From Clytia hemisphaerica (lineage: Eukaryota; Cnidaria; Hydrozoa; Leptothecata; Clytiidae): a stretch of DNA of 64,000 bases. Below the pieces are notes generated by a model that was not told where the DNA came from, searched no databases, and worked only from the letters and a program-made list of their open reading frames with translations. The translations under genes were made by a program, and so were the position numbers. Location of the stretch: contig CACVBU010000743.1 of the NCBI GenBank assembly GCA_902728285.1, positions 1,025,068 through 1,089,067 on the forward strand, written 5' to 3'. Shown one piece after another: positions 11,671-23,436 of the stretch (positions are counted from its first letter, which is position 1; every line of letters begins with the position of its first letter).

Positions 11671-12153
11671 GTTGACTTTAAGAGGGCTTCATCAGAATTT
11701 TCTTAGCCTTTTCGGAAATCTTGGGATTGGGATTTTTCTTAGGTTTTGACTAAAATTGTTCTACAAAAGAGCATGAGACCGAAAAGGCTAGGCTTTTCAC
11801 TAGTCAGGAATTTTTATTAAAAAAAATGATAGATAGACCCTTTCTTTGAAAATTGTTCGATACTTTTGTTTAAAGAATTACTATATAAAAATCAAGAATT
11901 AGTTGCTGAAACTCCAATGATGGGATTTCACGGATCACACAATGTTTGCATTATAAATTAGTTTTCCCATATCAATGTTTCCCATTTGTTTTCTTTCCCC
12001 AAAAAGCCAACAAAACAGAAAAAATGAATGAAAAGCAATCAAATTAGAACTTTGATATAAAAAAAAAAAATTCTAGCTAAAAGATATTCTTCAAGTATCA
12101 AACCAAATCTTTAATTTGTGAATGAACGTCAAAGAATAAACTCACATGATAAG
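11671..12153. other. upstream region of the first K2P gene
   Basis: No repeat or promoter motif that I can name. Two short upstream reading frames lie just before the main start: ATG at 12122 (5 codons then stop) and ATG at 12146, whose TGA overlaps the main ATG at 12154. Confidence 0.3.
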
Positions 12154-13685
12154 ATGATTTTAACCAAAATCGAAGAATCAAAGCAACAGTTCAAAACTGA
12201 GATTATCAATAATTTGAAGAAATATGTTGTATTCCTCGTTGCCCTCCTAGTAGGTCTTTGTATAACGACAATTATCTTTTTCTACGTCGAAGAATGCTAT
12301 TTTCATGTTCCCGAACAGTGTCCAGCCAATAACCAACAAACTTTCGAACTTTGTCAAAATGTCGATACAAAGAACCAGACGACAACCTTGAATTATACTG
12401 AAGCTTTTGAAATTTATACCAAAATTACTAAATTTTGTAATCACATTGAATTGGTTGAATGCAATAAGGATGGATTTATAATAACTTCAAAGGAAAATTG
12501 TGATTTTACAACAACCAGTTTTATTAAATGGATGAGTTTTTTATGCTCAACTGTTTTTACAATTGGTAAGTATTTGAAGTTTAAAATGAATTCATTTTGT
12601 AAATGTGACTTATCACAGAAATCTCTCAATGCACTTCCTGCGCCTATCTAATATTGTTATTTCAATGCAATTTTGTAGCCAGAGCCTTTACAATATCCCT
12701 TTCTCCCAGTCCCAGTGGAACTTCTTCCCGCAGGGGGGGATGAATTTCTATCAAAATCCCAATGGGGGAAAATGGTCGAAAAAAATCTAATGGGGATGGT
12801 TTTGGAGTACAATTCCATTGAATTTCAAATGGGGATTAAAACAAAGACAATTTCCCAGTTGGGTTGACATTTTAGGGTATTTTTCCGATTTTTCCAATGG
12901 GAAATACTTTGATACAGGGTTGTTTAACAACTTAAGGAAAATTTCAATGCAATGGTCCAAGTTTAAAAAAATATAATCTTCCTGTCCTAATTTCTGTACC
13001 CTAAATCTTCAAGACCTGGTAGATTACTTTACTAAATGTAATGATTTCTATATCTAATATCTCGATATCTGTGTGCGCTCAATTCCTAAAATTGAATCTT
13101 GAATCTCTTGAATTTACCATAGGTTATGGACATGTTGTAGCTAAATCTACCCTTGGCAGAGGATTGACAATATTGATAGCAATTTTTGGTATTCCAATGG
13201 CTTCAGCGACTGTTCTGTTTTGTGGCAAAGCAATTAACAACACTATCAAATACCTCATTGTATGCTTTGAAAACACTTGCTTGAAACGTGGCAAGATTGT
13301 ATGGTTTAAACGCAAGGTGGCTACAATACAATTTCTTATAACAATATTGACGTTTTGTTTGTATTCCTTGTACTATCATTTAACAATGTTCAACAATAGA
13401 AGTTTCTTTGAAGCTTTCTATTTCGTTTGTATATCAATGTTGACTATCGGCTTTGGTGATATATCGCCTGATTTCGACTATGTTAGCAGTCTCACTACAT
13501 TCCAAATCATTGGTTTATCAGCCGTTGAGGTAACTTCATTCTTCTGGACTTTCTCTCTGATGGCATCTATCATTGATTTTTTAACATCACTTGAAACTGA
13601 CCTTGCTGGATATCCAAAGAAAGAAAAGAAAACTATTATGGATGAAAACTATGTTGCGAAAAATAATAACGCGATAGACCAGTAG
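12154..13685 (+). CDS. two-pore-domain (K2P) potassium channel, copy 1
   Basis: Two exons, 12154-12565 and 13123-13685 (stop TAG), give 324 residues. K2P channels are dimers carrying background K+ current in the plasma membrane. Visible order: TM1 about 24-45; an extracellular cap loop with six or more cysteines and N-glycosylation sequons (NQT, NYT); first filter TIGYG at 136-140, followed by G-R-G and GIP of M2; M3 about 205-225; second filter TIGFGD at 245-250; M4 about 260-282; a short hydrophilic C-terminus. The intron splits the first Gly codon of GYG (phase 1), as in all five copies. The start was set by alignment with the paralogues (all begin M-[I/M]-x near E-[S/A]-K). After the TAG the frame stays open for 47 more codons beginning DEAIVENDSFS, reminiscent of the tail of copy 4, so the C-terminus may have been shortened recently. 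Confidence 0.9.
12690..12925 (-). repeat. MITE, CAGTGGG family, copy 2
   Basis: CCCAGTCCCAGTGGAAC, CCCAATGGGGGAAA, GATGGTTTTGGAGTAC and TTTCAAATGGGGATT mirror the words of the copies at 542 and 27116. It lies in the intron of K2P copy 1. Confidence 0.55.
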
Positions 13686-14140
13686 GATGAAGCGATTGTT
13701 GAAAATGACAGCTTCTCAAACCAGGGAAAATATTTGAACTTTTGCTGTTCTCCAAAGCAGAAAGATAGTCGTACGTACACCCCGTTAAATATTTTCCTAA
13801 CTGTCCTTATCTACTGTGTGTATCCATGAACGATAAGTAATAGTTATCAGACAGTTGCGAGTACAATACAAAAGATACTTCACGAGTTCCGAGATTTTTT
13901 TGCATAATATTTATATGCTATGTAAAAAAATTCGGAACGAGTTTTTTTTGAAGAAAAGTAAAAAATACCAAACGAGGAAGGAGCATTATTTAACACCAGA
14001 GGGTAAGAAGTCCAAATTGCTTTAAACATATTAACTTTGAGCGCACGCAGCAGTTGGCCTTGACGTCAACAAGTAATTTCGTTTCTGAATACGAGCTTTA
14101 ATCAAATTCATTGATTTTGTAAACTTTTGAAAATTTGAAT

Positions 14141-14289
14141 ACACGCTTTTTTTTATAAGAATAAATTCTTTAAGAATATCAGGGTGAGATTTAAGAGTTA
14201 GAACAATAGACCTATTGTTTAGAGCAGTAGAAAAATAAGAATAATGCTCACCCTCAGCCAAAGTACACTATTCTTATAAAAAAGCGTGT
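14141..14289. repeat. MITE, ACACG-TIR family (short form)
   Basis: Perfect-looking inverted ends: ACACGCTTTTTTTTATAAGA and TCTTATAAAAAAGCGTGT, 149 bp in total, with ATA/TAT flanks. The interior also has GGGTGAG...CTCACCC. Confidence 0.8.
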
Positions 14290-14556
14290 ATAATCAATAA
14301 GAAAATTTCCCAATTTCATTTGATTTTTATTGATTGAAATAAAATTATTGTGATTTATATAAATAATTGATATTTTTGATATTTTGAATACACCCCATAC
14401 TCGATTCTTTCTGTGTTCTCAAGAAAGATTTTACCGACGTAAATAATAATGAAATATAATTAGCAAAAGGGGTGAAAAAATTATTTCCCCCAAAAAGACA
14501 AACAGTACCTGTGTTTTCGTTTTTCGGGAAGAAGAGCTGTGAAGTCTTGATGGAAA

Positions 14557-16710
14557 ATGATAATCGAAGACATTGAAGAATCAAAAATAATTTTCTGGAA
14601 AGAGATTCTGAACAATTTGAAACGATTCATCGCTTTTTCAATAGCTGCATTAGCTATCTCACTTGTATCATCAATCATCCTTTTCTTCGTTGAAGAATGT
14701 TATTTTCATGTTCCCGAACAATGTCCAGCCGACTACCAACAATCTTTCGAACTTTGTCAAAATGTTGGTACAATGAACCAGACGACATTTGTGAATGACA
14801 CAGAAGCTTTTGAACTTTATATCAATGTCACTAAATTTTGCCACAATCGTGAATGCAAAATTGACAAATATTCGCAGAAAAGCTGCACCATTGATCATAA
14901 AAAGTTTTTCAAATGGATGACTTTTATGCTGACAACTACTTTTACCATCGGTAACCTATTTTATTTTTCTTATCAGTCTTATGCTTTTGTATTAGATTTT
15001 CTTGTCGTGAGACAGACTACTCCACATATTTATTTGGTCATATCTCGAATAAGATTTTCGATAGATAGCAAGGGTCATTTTCAAAGTCATTTTCCCTCAA
15101 ATTCCGCCACATATTCTGGACCAGAACAAAATATACAGTGCCGTCAAAAATTTCTTTAGAAATCAATATTTCCGGCAGAATTTCCGACAATTTGAACTAT
15201 TTTTCTAAATTCTTTTCCTGAGTAAATGGGTCAATTTGAAATTCCGTCGAAATTTTCTACGAACTCGGCAACCCAGTCCGAAGTGGGTAAATCCCACACC
15301 TGCATCAACCGTGAACTCCCGTATTCATGATATGCACCATTGCAATGTCTTCCACGGACCCAATGGCTGATTGGTTGAAAGTGACGTATTGACTGATTTT
15401 ACGTCACTCACAACCAATCAGCTATTGGGTCCGTGGTGTAATGTAAGAAGACATTACAATGGTGCACATCATGAATAGAACCAGAACAACTCCCTCTCTA
15501 ATTGGAATCTTTTTGTAACTCAAATAGATTATTGGTCTCCTCAATGGGAAAGTGGTTTAAATATAATCTCGGTCAAAATATATTGAGAATTTTGATTAAT
15601 TCCTCGTTTTTTAGCAATTTAAAGTTCGACCGAGAAACTTGGGTGCCAATTTTTTTTCGGACACTTTGGTGTGATTTCCGGACAAATATGACAGCCTCAG
15701 GCAAAAATCATAGGGTGAAAAATTAATGAAAATTCTAGCTTGAGAAAACGGAACGTTGTATATTTTTGGAAAGCTCTCAAAAAATTAAGTTTATAGATAT
15801 ATTGCAAGTATAGGTGATTTCTGTACCTAACTCGAGATAGAGCTTTCCAAAAATATACAAGAGGTCTCTTTTTTCTTAAGCTAAAATTTTCATTAATTTT
15901 TGACCCTATAATTTTAGCCTGAGACCGTCATATTTGTCTGAGAATCACACCAAAGGGTGTCCGAAAAAAAGTTGGTACCCAAGTTATTTTGATTCCACTA
16001 CCCCTTAAAGTGCTTTGACTAAAAAAATCAAGCGATTTTACTATAAAGAAAATTTCCTAACGTTAGGAATAACTTGATAAATGATCTTAATTTCAGGTTA
16101 TGGTAACATTGTTCCGAAATCCACTCCTGGCAGAGGATTGACAATATTGATAGCAATTATTGGTATTCCAATGGCGTCAGCGACTGTTCTGTTTTTTGGC
16201 AAAGCAATTAACAACACTATCAAATATCTCATCGTATGCTTTGAAAACACTTGCTTGAAACATGAAAAAATTGTATGGTTTAAACGTAAATTTGCGCTTA
16301 TTCATTTTCTCTTAACTTTCACCACAGTAGGAACACAAGCATTATTCTATAAATTCACAGCGATGAGCCATTACAGCTATTTCGATCTCATTTATTTCAC
16401 ATGTATATCAATGCTGACAATAGGTTTCGGTGATATAACTCCAAATCTACAGTATTATTATCAACTCGATATTCTTATGTTGGTTTTGATAACGACTGTG
16501 GAGCTGGTCTTCTTTTTCTGGTCTTTTTCGTTGATCGGATCCTTTATTGATTTTCTGACATCTTTTGAAAGTGATTTTGCATCGCAACAGAACCATCATC
16601 ACCAGAAAAAACGTGAAAACAATGTTGTTGATGTTCCTGATGAGAATTTGAAATGTCATGTCGAAATAAACCGTAACACTTTAGATGATAAGGCACCAAA
16701 TATTGTTTAA
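14557..16710 (+). CDS. two-pore-domain (K2P) potassium channel, copy 2
   Basis: Exons 14557-14950 and 16097-16710 (stop TAA) give 335 residues. N-terminus MIIEDIEESK, TM1, cap loop with NQT and NDT sequons and conserved VEECYFHVPEQCP, first filter TIGYG at 130-134, M2 with GRGLTILIAIIGIP, second filter TIGFGD at 239-244, M4, and a longer charged tail with a His-rich patch (HHHHQKK). This is the longest tail of the five copies. The 1.15-kb intron holds two MITEs. A 9-codon upstream frame beginning ATG at 14550 overlaps the main start at 14557 and may lower translation if transcribed. Confidence 0.9.
15323..15476. repeat. MITE in the intron of K2P copy 2
   Basis: ATTCATGATATGCACCATTG pairs with CAATGGTGCACATCATGAAT; further in, CCACGGACCCAATGGCTGAT pairs with ATCAGCTATTGGGTCCGTGG. 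Confidence 0.8.
15638..15984. repeat. foldback MITE in the intron of K2P copy 2
   Basis: CTTGGGTGCCAATTTTTTTT pairs with AAAAAGTTGGTACCCAAG; further pairing through GGACACTTTGGTGTGATT, GAGAC/GTCTC and GAAAGCTCTC. One arm plus its right flank (GATTCC(A/C)CTACCCCTTA) recurs at 53990-54320. Confidence 0.75.
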
Positions 16711-16789
16711 CTTTGAGAAACTACCGAATAACACCCCTCGGGGCTTGATGGTCCAGATCATAAAAAATACTTTCAAACAGTAACCCCAA

Positions 16790-17430
16790 ACTAACTGTGA
16801 GGGGTGCGAGGAGGGCATATGTTTATATATTTTACAGACCAGAACAGATGAAATCCTTTTTCTCCATAAAAATTTTATTCAAAAACTTTTCTTTTGTTTT
16901 AAATGGTCCACCCTATCTCAGATGAATTTATTTTTCATCCAATACTGGATAATGTTGTAAGATTGCAGATTCACTCAACAATATTCATCAAGAAGTTAAT
17001 TTTGACCTTCGTATTTTTTTCTCTCAACAATATTGACCATATTCCATATTCTCAAGCATCTTTTCAACCAGCAAATACCCCATTTTTTATTGAACTGAAG
17101 ATCACTAGAATGGCTGTTTGAAAATTAATTTTTACATCAAAAAAAAAGATATTAGGAAAAAAGCAAAAAATGCTGACGTCAGCAAAAGCTTGTTTCTTGA
17201 ATAACTCCAGTTTGGCCGATGATATAAACATGAAATTTGGACCAAAGTTGCATATCATTAAAAGGATCATTTTGAATAAAACGTTTTTTCAAATCTTGCT
17301 GACGTCAGCAGAAATCAGCAAAGTACGAAATTTGGAAATTAAATGCTGACGTCAGCAGAAATTCAAAAATTTGCTTTTTTCATAATTATCCTTTCTATGT
17401 TGTACTCCTAATTTCATTTCATCGAAATCT
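16790..17430. repeat. dispersed repeat with three TGCTGACGTCAGCA palindromes
   Basis: The 14-bp palindrome is at 17171-17184, 17297-17310 and 17344-17357 and contains the CRE octamer TGACGTCA. The words TTTTACAGACCAGAA and TGCTGACGTCAGCA are shared with the foldback at 41799-42796, so this is probably a related element. Confidence 0.55.
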
Positions 17431-17507
17431 GTTAAGAAGGGGTCATGAACACCGAAACACTAGCAACAAAAATTCTTAATATAATTTTCCTATAGAATCA
17501 TTCAATC

Positions 17508-17742
17508 AAGGTTTTTTTATAAGAACATTCAATTTTTTTGAAGCCTTCTTAGCCTTTTTAGTTTTAAGCCTAAAAATATTCTTAACATGTTCTTATTTTC
17601 ACCATTTTTTGAGCATTTTTGTCCATTTCCTAAATATTGGATATTTTAGAGTCCTCAAAGCCTTAAAATGTTCTTAACTTGTTCTTAACATTTTGACCAT
17701 CGAAGCTGTTCTTATATAGTTTATTCTTATAAAAAACGTGTA
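17508..17742 (+). repeat. MITE, ACACG-TIR family (long form)
   Basis: The left end TTTTTTTATAAGAACATTC and right end TTCTTATAAAAAACGTGT are inverted. The body is collinear with the copy at 1536-1789 (AGTTTTAAGCCTAAAAAT, TTTTCACCATTTT, AAGCCTTAAAATGTTCT). A partial copy follows at about 19340-19435. Confidence 0.65.
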
Positions 17743-19542
17743 CTGTATCCATCCCAGTTCAGATTTTTCTAAGATTTCAGCCTCATTCTCTCATGAAATT
17801 TTTTGTCACAAAAAAGAAACACGAGAATTTTTCTTATGAAAAGGGAGTCGCGAATTTTCTTGCCTCTTTGCTAATTTATACATTCTTACGTCATCGAAAA
17901 ATAATTATCGAATTCCAGACATTATTTTGAAAATAAATACTTTTGATTGCAATTGGGAATTGCGTTTTTTATATATCTTTCATTAAAATAATTTGTTTAC
18001 GATTAAACTTCTTTAGCTGTGATAATTTAAAAATTATTTTGATTGACTATTTTTGCTTTTGGTCTATTCGCTATTTCTTTCTTGAGAAAGTTAAAATAAT
18101 TCGAAGTGGTGTGTGATGGAGAATATGTGATAGTTTTCTCAAAAGATTCAAGTTTTTTTTTCCTTTCGCTTAACTTTTTCGTATGTAGTAAGGAAACCTT
18201 TTTGATAGTTTGAATATATAAAACAATGTAAGAATAAATCTAAATCGTCTCAAATTGCAAAATTATATATAGTAAATTAATATTATAAGTTAAAATTATT
18301 TGTTCTTTCATAAGCGGTCCTGTTTTTAGCCTTTTTCATGACAAAGTAAAGACAAATTAAAAAAAACTTGTGTTTGAAATATTGTTTATCTTAATCTTGA
18401 TTTCTGATTTGAAATCCCTATCAATCGAACGGTAAAATCGATTGACTACGGAAATTTCTTTCAAAATTTCAAAGAATATTCAATATACGGTGTACGACCC
18501 AAAAAACGCCTATCTAAATTGAAATCTTTCTAATTGCTAGTGAATTCAGAAAATAAGGGGACGTTAAAATCTTTTTTGTAAATTAAGTTTCAATATGTCT
18601 AGCTTAGCCTATTCAACCTAGGCTTTTAGGGGCGGTTCAGAACTAGGGGGGGGGTTTCCTGTACCACCCCTTAACTTATGATGTAGTGGGTCTTTTTGGA
18701 TGAAATTTGGCACACAAGATCCTTGTTCACGTAAGGTAACTTTTGACAAAAGAATTTTAGCTATTGTATTCTAACAAAAGCTTTAGAATAAAGTTGCCTG
18801 AGTTTAAAATGCTTATGTTATCCTAAATATTCAATAAATTACGGTTTAAATGATATATTTGACATTAAAAATCAATTTGTATTGGAAAAGTGTCAATTTT
18901 TGTGACACCTTACTGTCAGAAATGTCATCATGCTCAAGGTGTGAAAATTTTTAGGTGTCAACTTGTTTTTTATTTTGAAGCTAATTAAAAGTTAGGAATT
19001 TACAGAAAATTTCACGGCAAAAACTCTATTATTTCAGGAGCTATTACCAATAGTTTGACCTCCAAACAGAAAGAGCCCCCCCCCCCCTAGGCCGAATAAT
19101 ATTAAGTAGCAAAATTCTATGATGGTGATATTCTTAGCATATTCTTGATTTTTTGGCCATTTTTATCATGGACATTCTTATAAAGTGTATTCTTATTAAA
19201 ATAAAGCGTGTACCCAGTCTTTTGGTCTTAATTTCAAATCGTCTTTGACTTTTACACGATTATAGTCCAAAAAAAGGGATTTTCGAAACTAATTTTTGAA
19301 AAAAAGAAGAAAGAAATTAGCCATGTTAAAAATGAATTTGGATCTCCCAAGAAATTGGCTGACGCCTTAAAATTTGTTCTTAATTTTTTCTTAATATTTT
19401 GTTCCCACATAGTTTGTTCTTATAAAAAACATGTATTTATATCTTATTCAGTACATTAAGCAATATATATGATGTTCATGTCACGTCTTCTTAGGTTCTT
19501 AGACATCAGAATATTTTTCAAGAGAGAGAAAAATTTTAAAAG
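17743..19542. other. long spacer between K2P copies 2 and 3
   Basis: No gene seen. It contains a G-run (AGGGGGGGGG near 18640) and an inverted C-run (CCCCCCCCCCCCTAGG near 19080) that may bound a degraded element, a GTGTATTCTTATTAAAATAA piece near 19180, and a partial ACACG-family copy near 19340-19435. Confidence 0.35.
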
Positions 19543-20973
19543 ATGATGATGATCGAAAAAGTCGACAAAGCGAAGTATCATTTCAAAAAAGAAATTGCAA
19601 ATAACGTCAGAAGATTTTTAATACAATTAATTTTCCTGGGGATCCTGATTTTCACATCGACGACAATTTTCTTTTTTGTGGAAGAATGTTATTTTCATGT
19701 TCCACAACCTCCAACAAGTTACAATCAAATGTGCAACCAGCTTTGCCAAAATACTAAAATAATTAACGAAACACAGTCAAATAACACTGAGATTGTTAAT
19801 TTGTTTGGTAACGTTACAAAGTTTTGCGTTCAAGCCAAATGTAATTTAGAGGAACATGTTTCACAAAGAAATTGCAAGCTTGGTCCAAAAAATGTTTTCA
19901 AATGGTGGGGATTTGTCGTGACAACAATTTTTACGATAGGTAAGTTGTTCTAGATAACTTTATCATCTTCAAAGGTTTTGTTTTTAAATAAGAGTGATAT
20001 CGTTTGCTTACTATGCAATTTTAATTCACAAACTTTTTCACGTTGGATTGACGTGTATGTGGAGCAAGATTGGCCATTTTTGCTTATATCGAGCACAATA
20101 TAACAATTGGCAGACACTGCCCTGATATGAAATATGTGTCTGATATGAAACGGGAACACTTATGTCCATCGAATTTCAATGAGGATGAAAAGATAGTCAG
20201 TATCTCATTGAGATTGAAATTATTGTAGGGTATTTTTCCACCAGGGACGAAATTTTGGTCAAAAGTTTAAGTAGGGTGGGGCTCCCATCATCTCTGAAAC
20301 GAAGGAGTGCTATTTCGTATGCACCTTAGATTGAACCTTAAATTCGCTGTTTATTGTTTTATGGTATCTTTGAAAATATAATCTAATCTATTGCATTAAT
20401 TTTCCTATTCTAGGTTATGGCAGAACCGTGGCAAAATCTACGCTTGGCAGAGCTTTAACAATAGTGATGGCAATTATCGGTATTCCGATGGCTTCTGCCA
20501 ATGTTTTGTTTTGTGGTAAAGCTATCAACAACACAATCAAATATTTAATCGTATGCTTTGAAAACGCTTGCTTGAAACGCCAAAAAATTGTATGGCTTAA
20601 ACGCAAGGTGGCAGCTGTTCAAATTTATTTGACAATATCAACTATATTGCTTCATTCTGTTTTCTACAAAATGACAACTTTGCAGGAAAGCAGCTTCTTT
20701 GAGATAATCTATTACGTTTGTGTCACGATGTTGACTATAGGCTTCGGCGATGTTTATCCAGACACCACTTATTTATACCAACTCTCAATGGTACAACTAG
20801 TTATTTTTACTTCACTGGACGTAGCATTTTTCTATTGGACTTTCTCATTGTTGGGATCAATTATTGATTTTATACGATCTTTAGAAACTGATTTGGGGAC
20901 GAAGGAAAACAAAAAGGACATTGATGGAAATGACAGTTATGTGGAACAAATTGATAACTCCATAATCTCTTGA
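19543..20973 (+). CDS. two-pore-domain (K2P) potassium channel, copy 3
   Basis: Exons 19543-19939 and 20414-20973 (stop TGA) give 318 residues. Three ATGs in a row (19543, 19546, 19549) can start it. TM1 about 26-46, then VEECYFHVPQ and a cap loop with NET, NNT and NVT sequons. First filter TIGYG at 131-135 with GRALTIVMAIIGIP; second filter TIGFGD at 240-245; M4 with FYWTFSLLGSIIDF; tail ending DNSIIS. Exon 1 from the TM1 region to the middle of the cap loop is nearly identical in DNA to copy 4 while exon 2 has diverged more. AATAAA at 20986-20991, just after the stop, may be its polyadenylation signal. Confidence 0.9.
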
Positions 20974-20991
20974 CCTTGAGATGAAAATAAA

Positions 20992-21519
20992 TTTACCAGT
21001 AAGATGGATATAGATTCAGAATGAACTAACCTTTTTGTTTGATTTGATTCAAACATAAAAATCTGACTGGTTGGTTAACTGTATTTGCTCATCAACACTT
21101 TATTGACTTTTGTTGAAAGCTTTATGAAAAAGGATTTTGGGTTCAAGTCTGTCATGCTCGAATGACATCAACATCAACTAGCCGAAATCTGATATGCCCA
21201 CAACTAATATTTAACCTCATTTTCACTATATCAATCATTTTTAGCAGCCTCTTATCGCCTTTTATCGGCTTAATAGAAAAGCCTGTTAGACGAAAACCGC
21301 CTTTTTGTTGTACAAACGTTTAATAAACAAGCAAAAAGATTGGTATGTTTGAAAGGTAATTGCTATGTCATAGGTGGTACCCTAGGTGGCATTGAAAATT
21401 CTTAATCGCAAAGACGTAGGTGCTGTCGAAATATATCAGACTGAGTTTGATTATTACTCCAAAACATTACCTGTGATTATATAGTTGTTAATTGAGATGA
21501 GCGACGCAACACTTTTTTT
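20992..21519. other. no supported gene
   Basis: Spacer after K2P copy 3; no repeat or coding feature recognised. Confidence 0.35.
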
Positions 21520-21664
21520 GTACATCAGGTCCCACGCTATGAATTTGAAAGTGGGGGGCAATGAATATAGAGTCTAAAGAGGCGCAACCAAAATCTTTTA
21601 CTTTGCAAAAAAGTGGGGGCCATGGCCCTGTGCCCCCCCCTCCGGTGGCGTGGGTCCTGTACAT
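21520..21664. repeat. short MITE
   Basis: GTACATCAGGTCCCACGC pairs with GCGTGGGTCCTGTACATG at the other end, leaving a GC-rich interior with GTGGGGG and CCCCCCCC runs. Confidence 0.55.
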
Positions 21665-21944
21665 GTCTTTTCGTATCGTGGAATTGGTGCTGGATTACGT
21701 TAATCCTTCTTTGAAGGAGAAACGAAGCGTAACAGAAATCAAATTTAGATGATTATTTTCTTATTTTTCAGATTTTAACCACATCTTTTAATCCTTTTAA
21801 TCTTAATCCAACAATTATGATATACCTATTTCATCTTATTTGTATTTCCTGTTGTCCTCAAAGTCAGAGGTGACCATTCTTTGATTAGCCTTTATGTTAC
21901 TGTGAGCACCATTGTTTCGCTTTTTTTAGATTTAACCTGTTCAA

Positions 21945-22241
21945 ACACCCCCTTCTCACAGACCCGGTAGGATTTTTTCAGCCGTTATTTTCACAATAAC
22001 GGACTGAAACTCAATGGGGATTGAGATTCCCATTTTTTTATGACCGGGGATATAAAAGTCTTTTGTCAGAAAATTCAGTGGGAATGTGAAAATAGCATAA
22101 TATTTTGCAGTGAGGATTGGTTTATTTGATTATTTTCAGTGGGGACAAAAATTAGTGTATAATTTTCCATTGGGGACAATATTTTGGTCAATTTTTCCAG
22201 TGGGAAGGGCTTCCAGTGAGTCTGTGAGAAAGCTGTGTGTT
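21945..22241 (-). repeat. MITE, CAGTGGG family, copy 3
   Basis: The ends ACACCCCCTTCTCACAGACC and GTCTGTGAGAAAGCTGTGTG are inverted, and the interior repeats CAGTGGG/CATTGGG-type words (CAATGGGGATTGAGATTCC, TCCATTGGGGACAA). Confidence 0.6.
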
Positions 22242-22874
22242 CAAGATCTCAAAGTTGTCTCATTATTTTCTATAAAACCGGAAAGTTTTTGCAAAAGGTA
22301 TGGGTATTTAGTAGCTTTGTGGGAATTTTTTTGACATTCTTCTCTCTTTAATTGATTTCACAGATTTTAGAATTTCAAAACTATTTATCAAACAGACCTC
22401 AAAGAATTCCAGCCCCCTTTTTATTTTGGACCCTCCCTTTAATTGAACGTTAAAGGATATTTTTAAAACTTAGGATGGGATTTTTTCCCTTTTTTTTTTT
22501 TTTACTGAGGAGGTTTAAAACTAATTTGAAATTCTTAGACCATAAAATGATAACTAATTGAAAATTCCTGGAAATTAGGTTTAAATATCTCATCAATAAT
22601 TAGTTTAAAGGTTATTTATATATTTTCTTTACACAATATCATTTGTAAGAAAAATAGCCTGATTTTCAATTTAATTATTTTTGAGCCATGGTGCGACGTA
22701 TAAAAAGTTAGTTCAGATATTTTGGATTCTTTCTTCAGTATGTGAAGTCTGAGAAAAAGTTTTTTTCCAGATAATTATTGAGTGAATCTGATCTGAGAAG
22801 AATGATTTATTTTTTCTTGTCCTTTCTTTTTTTAAGTTACTGCTGGGTTTGAAAAATAATTTTAGGTTGTGAAA
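22242..22874. other. no supported gene
   Basis: AT-rich spacer; a T-run near 22490 and nothing else that I can name. Confidence 0.35.
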
Positions 22875-23127
22875 TGGGCTTTTCCAGAAAAAAACCGTAT
22901 ACCCCCTATGTTGAGGAGGTCCATCCCTATGTGGCTGGAAATGATGTAACCCTCTGGAATTCTGAATTTTAGTAGGATTTAAAATCCTACCCCCATAGAA
23001 TTCCAGTTATTTTTGACAGATTTTTATATCTCCCTATGGAATTCCGCCACATATCAAACCTTACCCCATTGGAACGGAAATTGACCTCCTCAACAGGGGG
23101 TATACGGTTTTTTTCTGGAAAAGCCCA
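22875..23127. repeat. MITE with about 45-bp inverted ends
   Basis: TGGGCTTTTCCAGAAAAAAA continues as CCGTATACCCCC at the left; the right end is GGGGGTATACGG followed by TTTTTTTCTGGAAAAGCCCA. Inside, GAGGAGGTC and GACCTCCTC extend the pairing. Confidence 0.85.
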
Positions 23128-23436
23128 ATTCTTTCTGTAGATATCAACGTTTAACAAAAAACGTTTTTCTTTTTATCAATAATCCTATATCCTATTTCAA
23201 AGGAAAACAACTGAATCTAACTTTTGATCATTTTTGTCCCGATCATGATTTATTCGATTCATCGGGAATGAATGAGTATTGATAGCGGTATTAACTTTGA
23301 TGGAATTTATGGATCGAACATCAAATAACAACATTTTCTATTCAGAGACCACAAAACCTGTAAACTTTTAAACTGATTTCTTTAAGTGTATGGCATAGAA
23401 TCATTTGTAGAAAAGTTTGAAAATAAATTTCGGAAG

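Noticed and set aside
12118..12153. Upstream start of K2P copy 1 on a GTG
   Set aside because: All paralogues align from the ATG at 12154, and non-ATG starts are not needed.
13041..13122. An alternative K2P copy 1 first exon reading EFTIG just before the acceptor
   Set aside because: The last intron bases happen to encode FTIG in frame, but the stretch has no membrane helix or cap loop; exon 1 at 12154-12565 is complete.
23386..23436. N-terminal extension of K2P copy 4
   Set aside because: It starts on GTG, has no counterpart in the other copies, and the ATG at 23437 fits the family.
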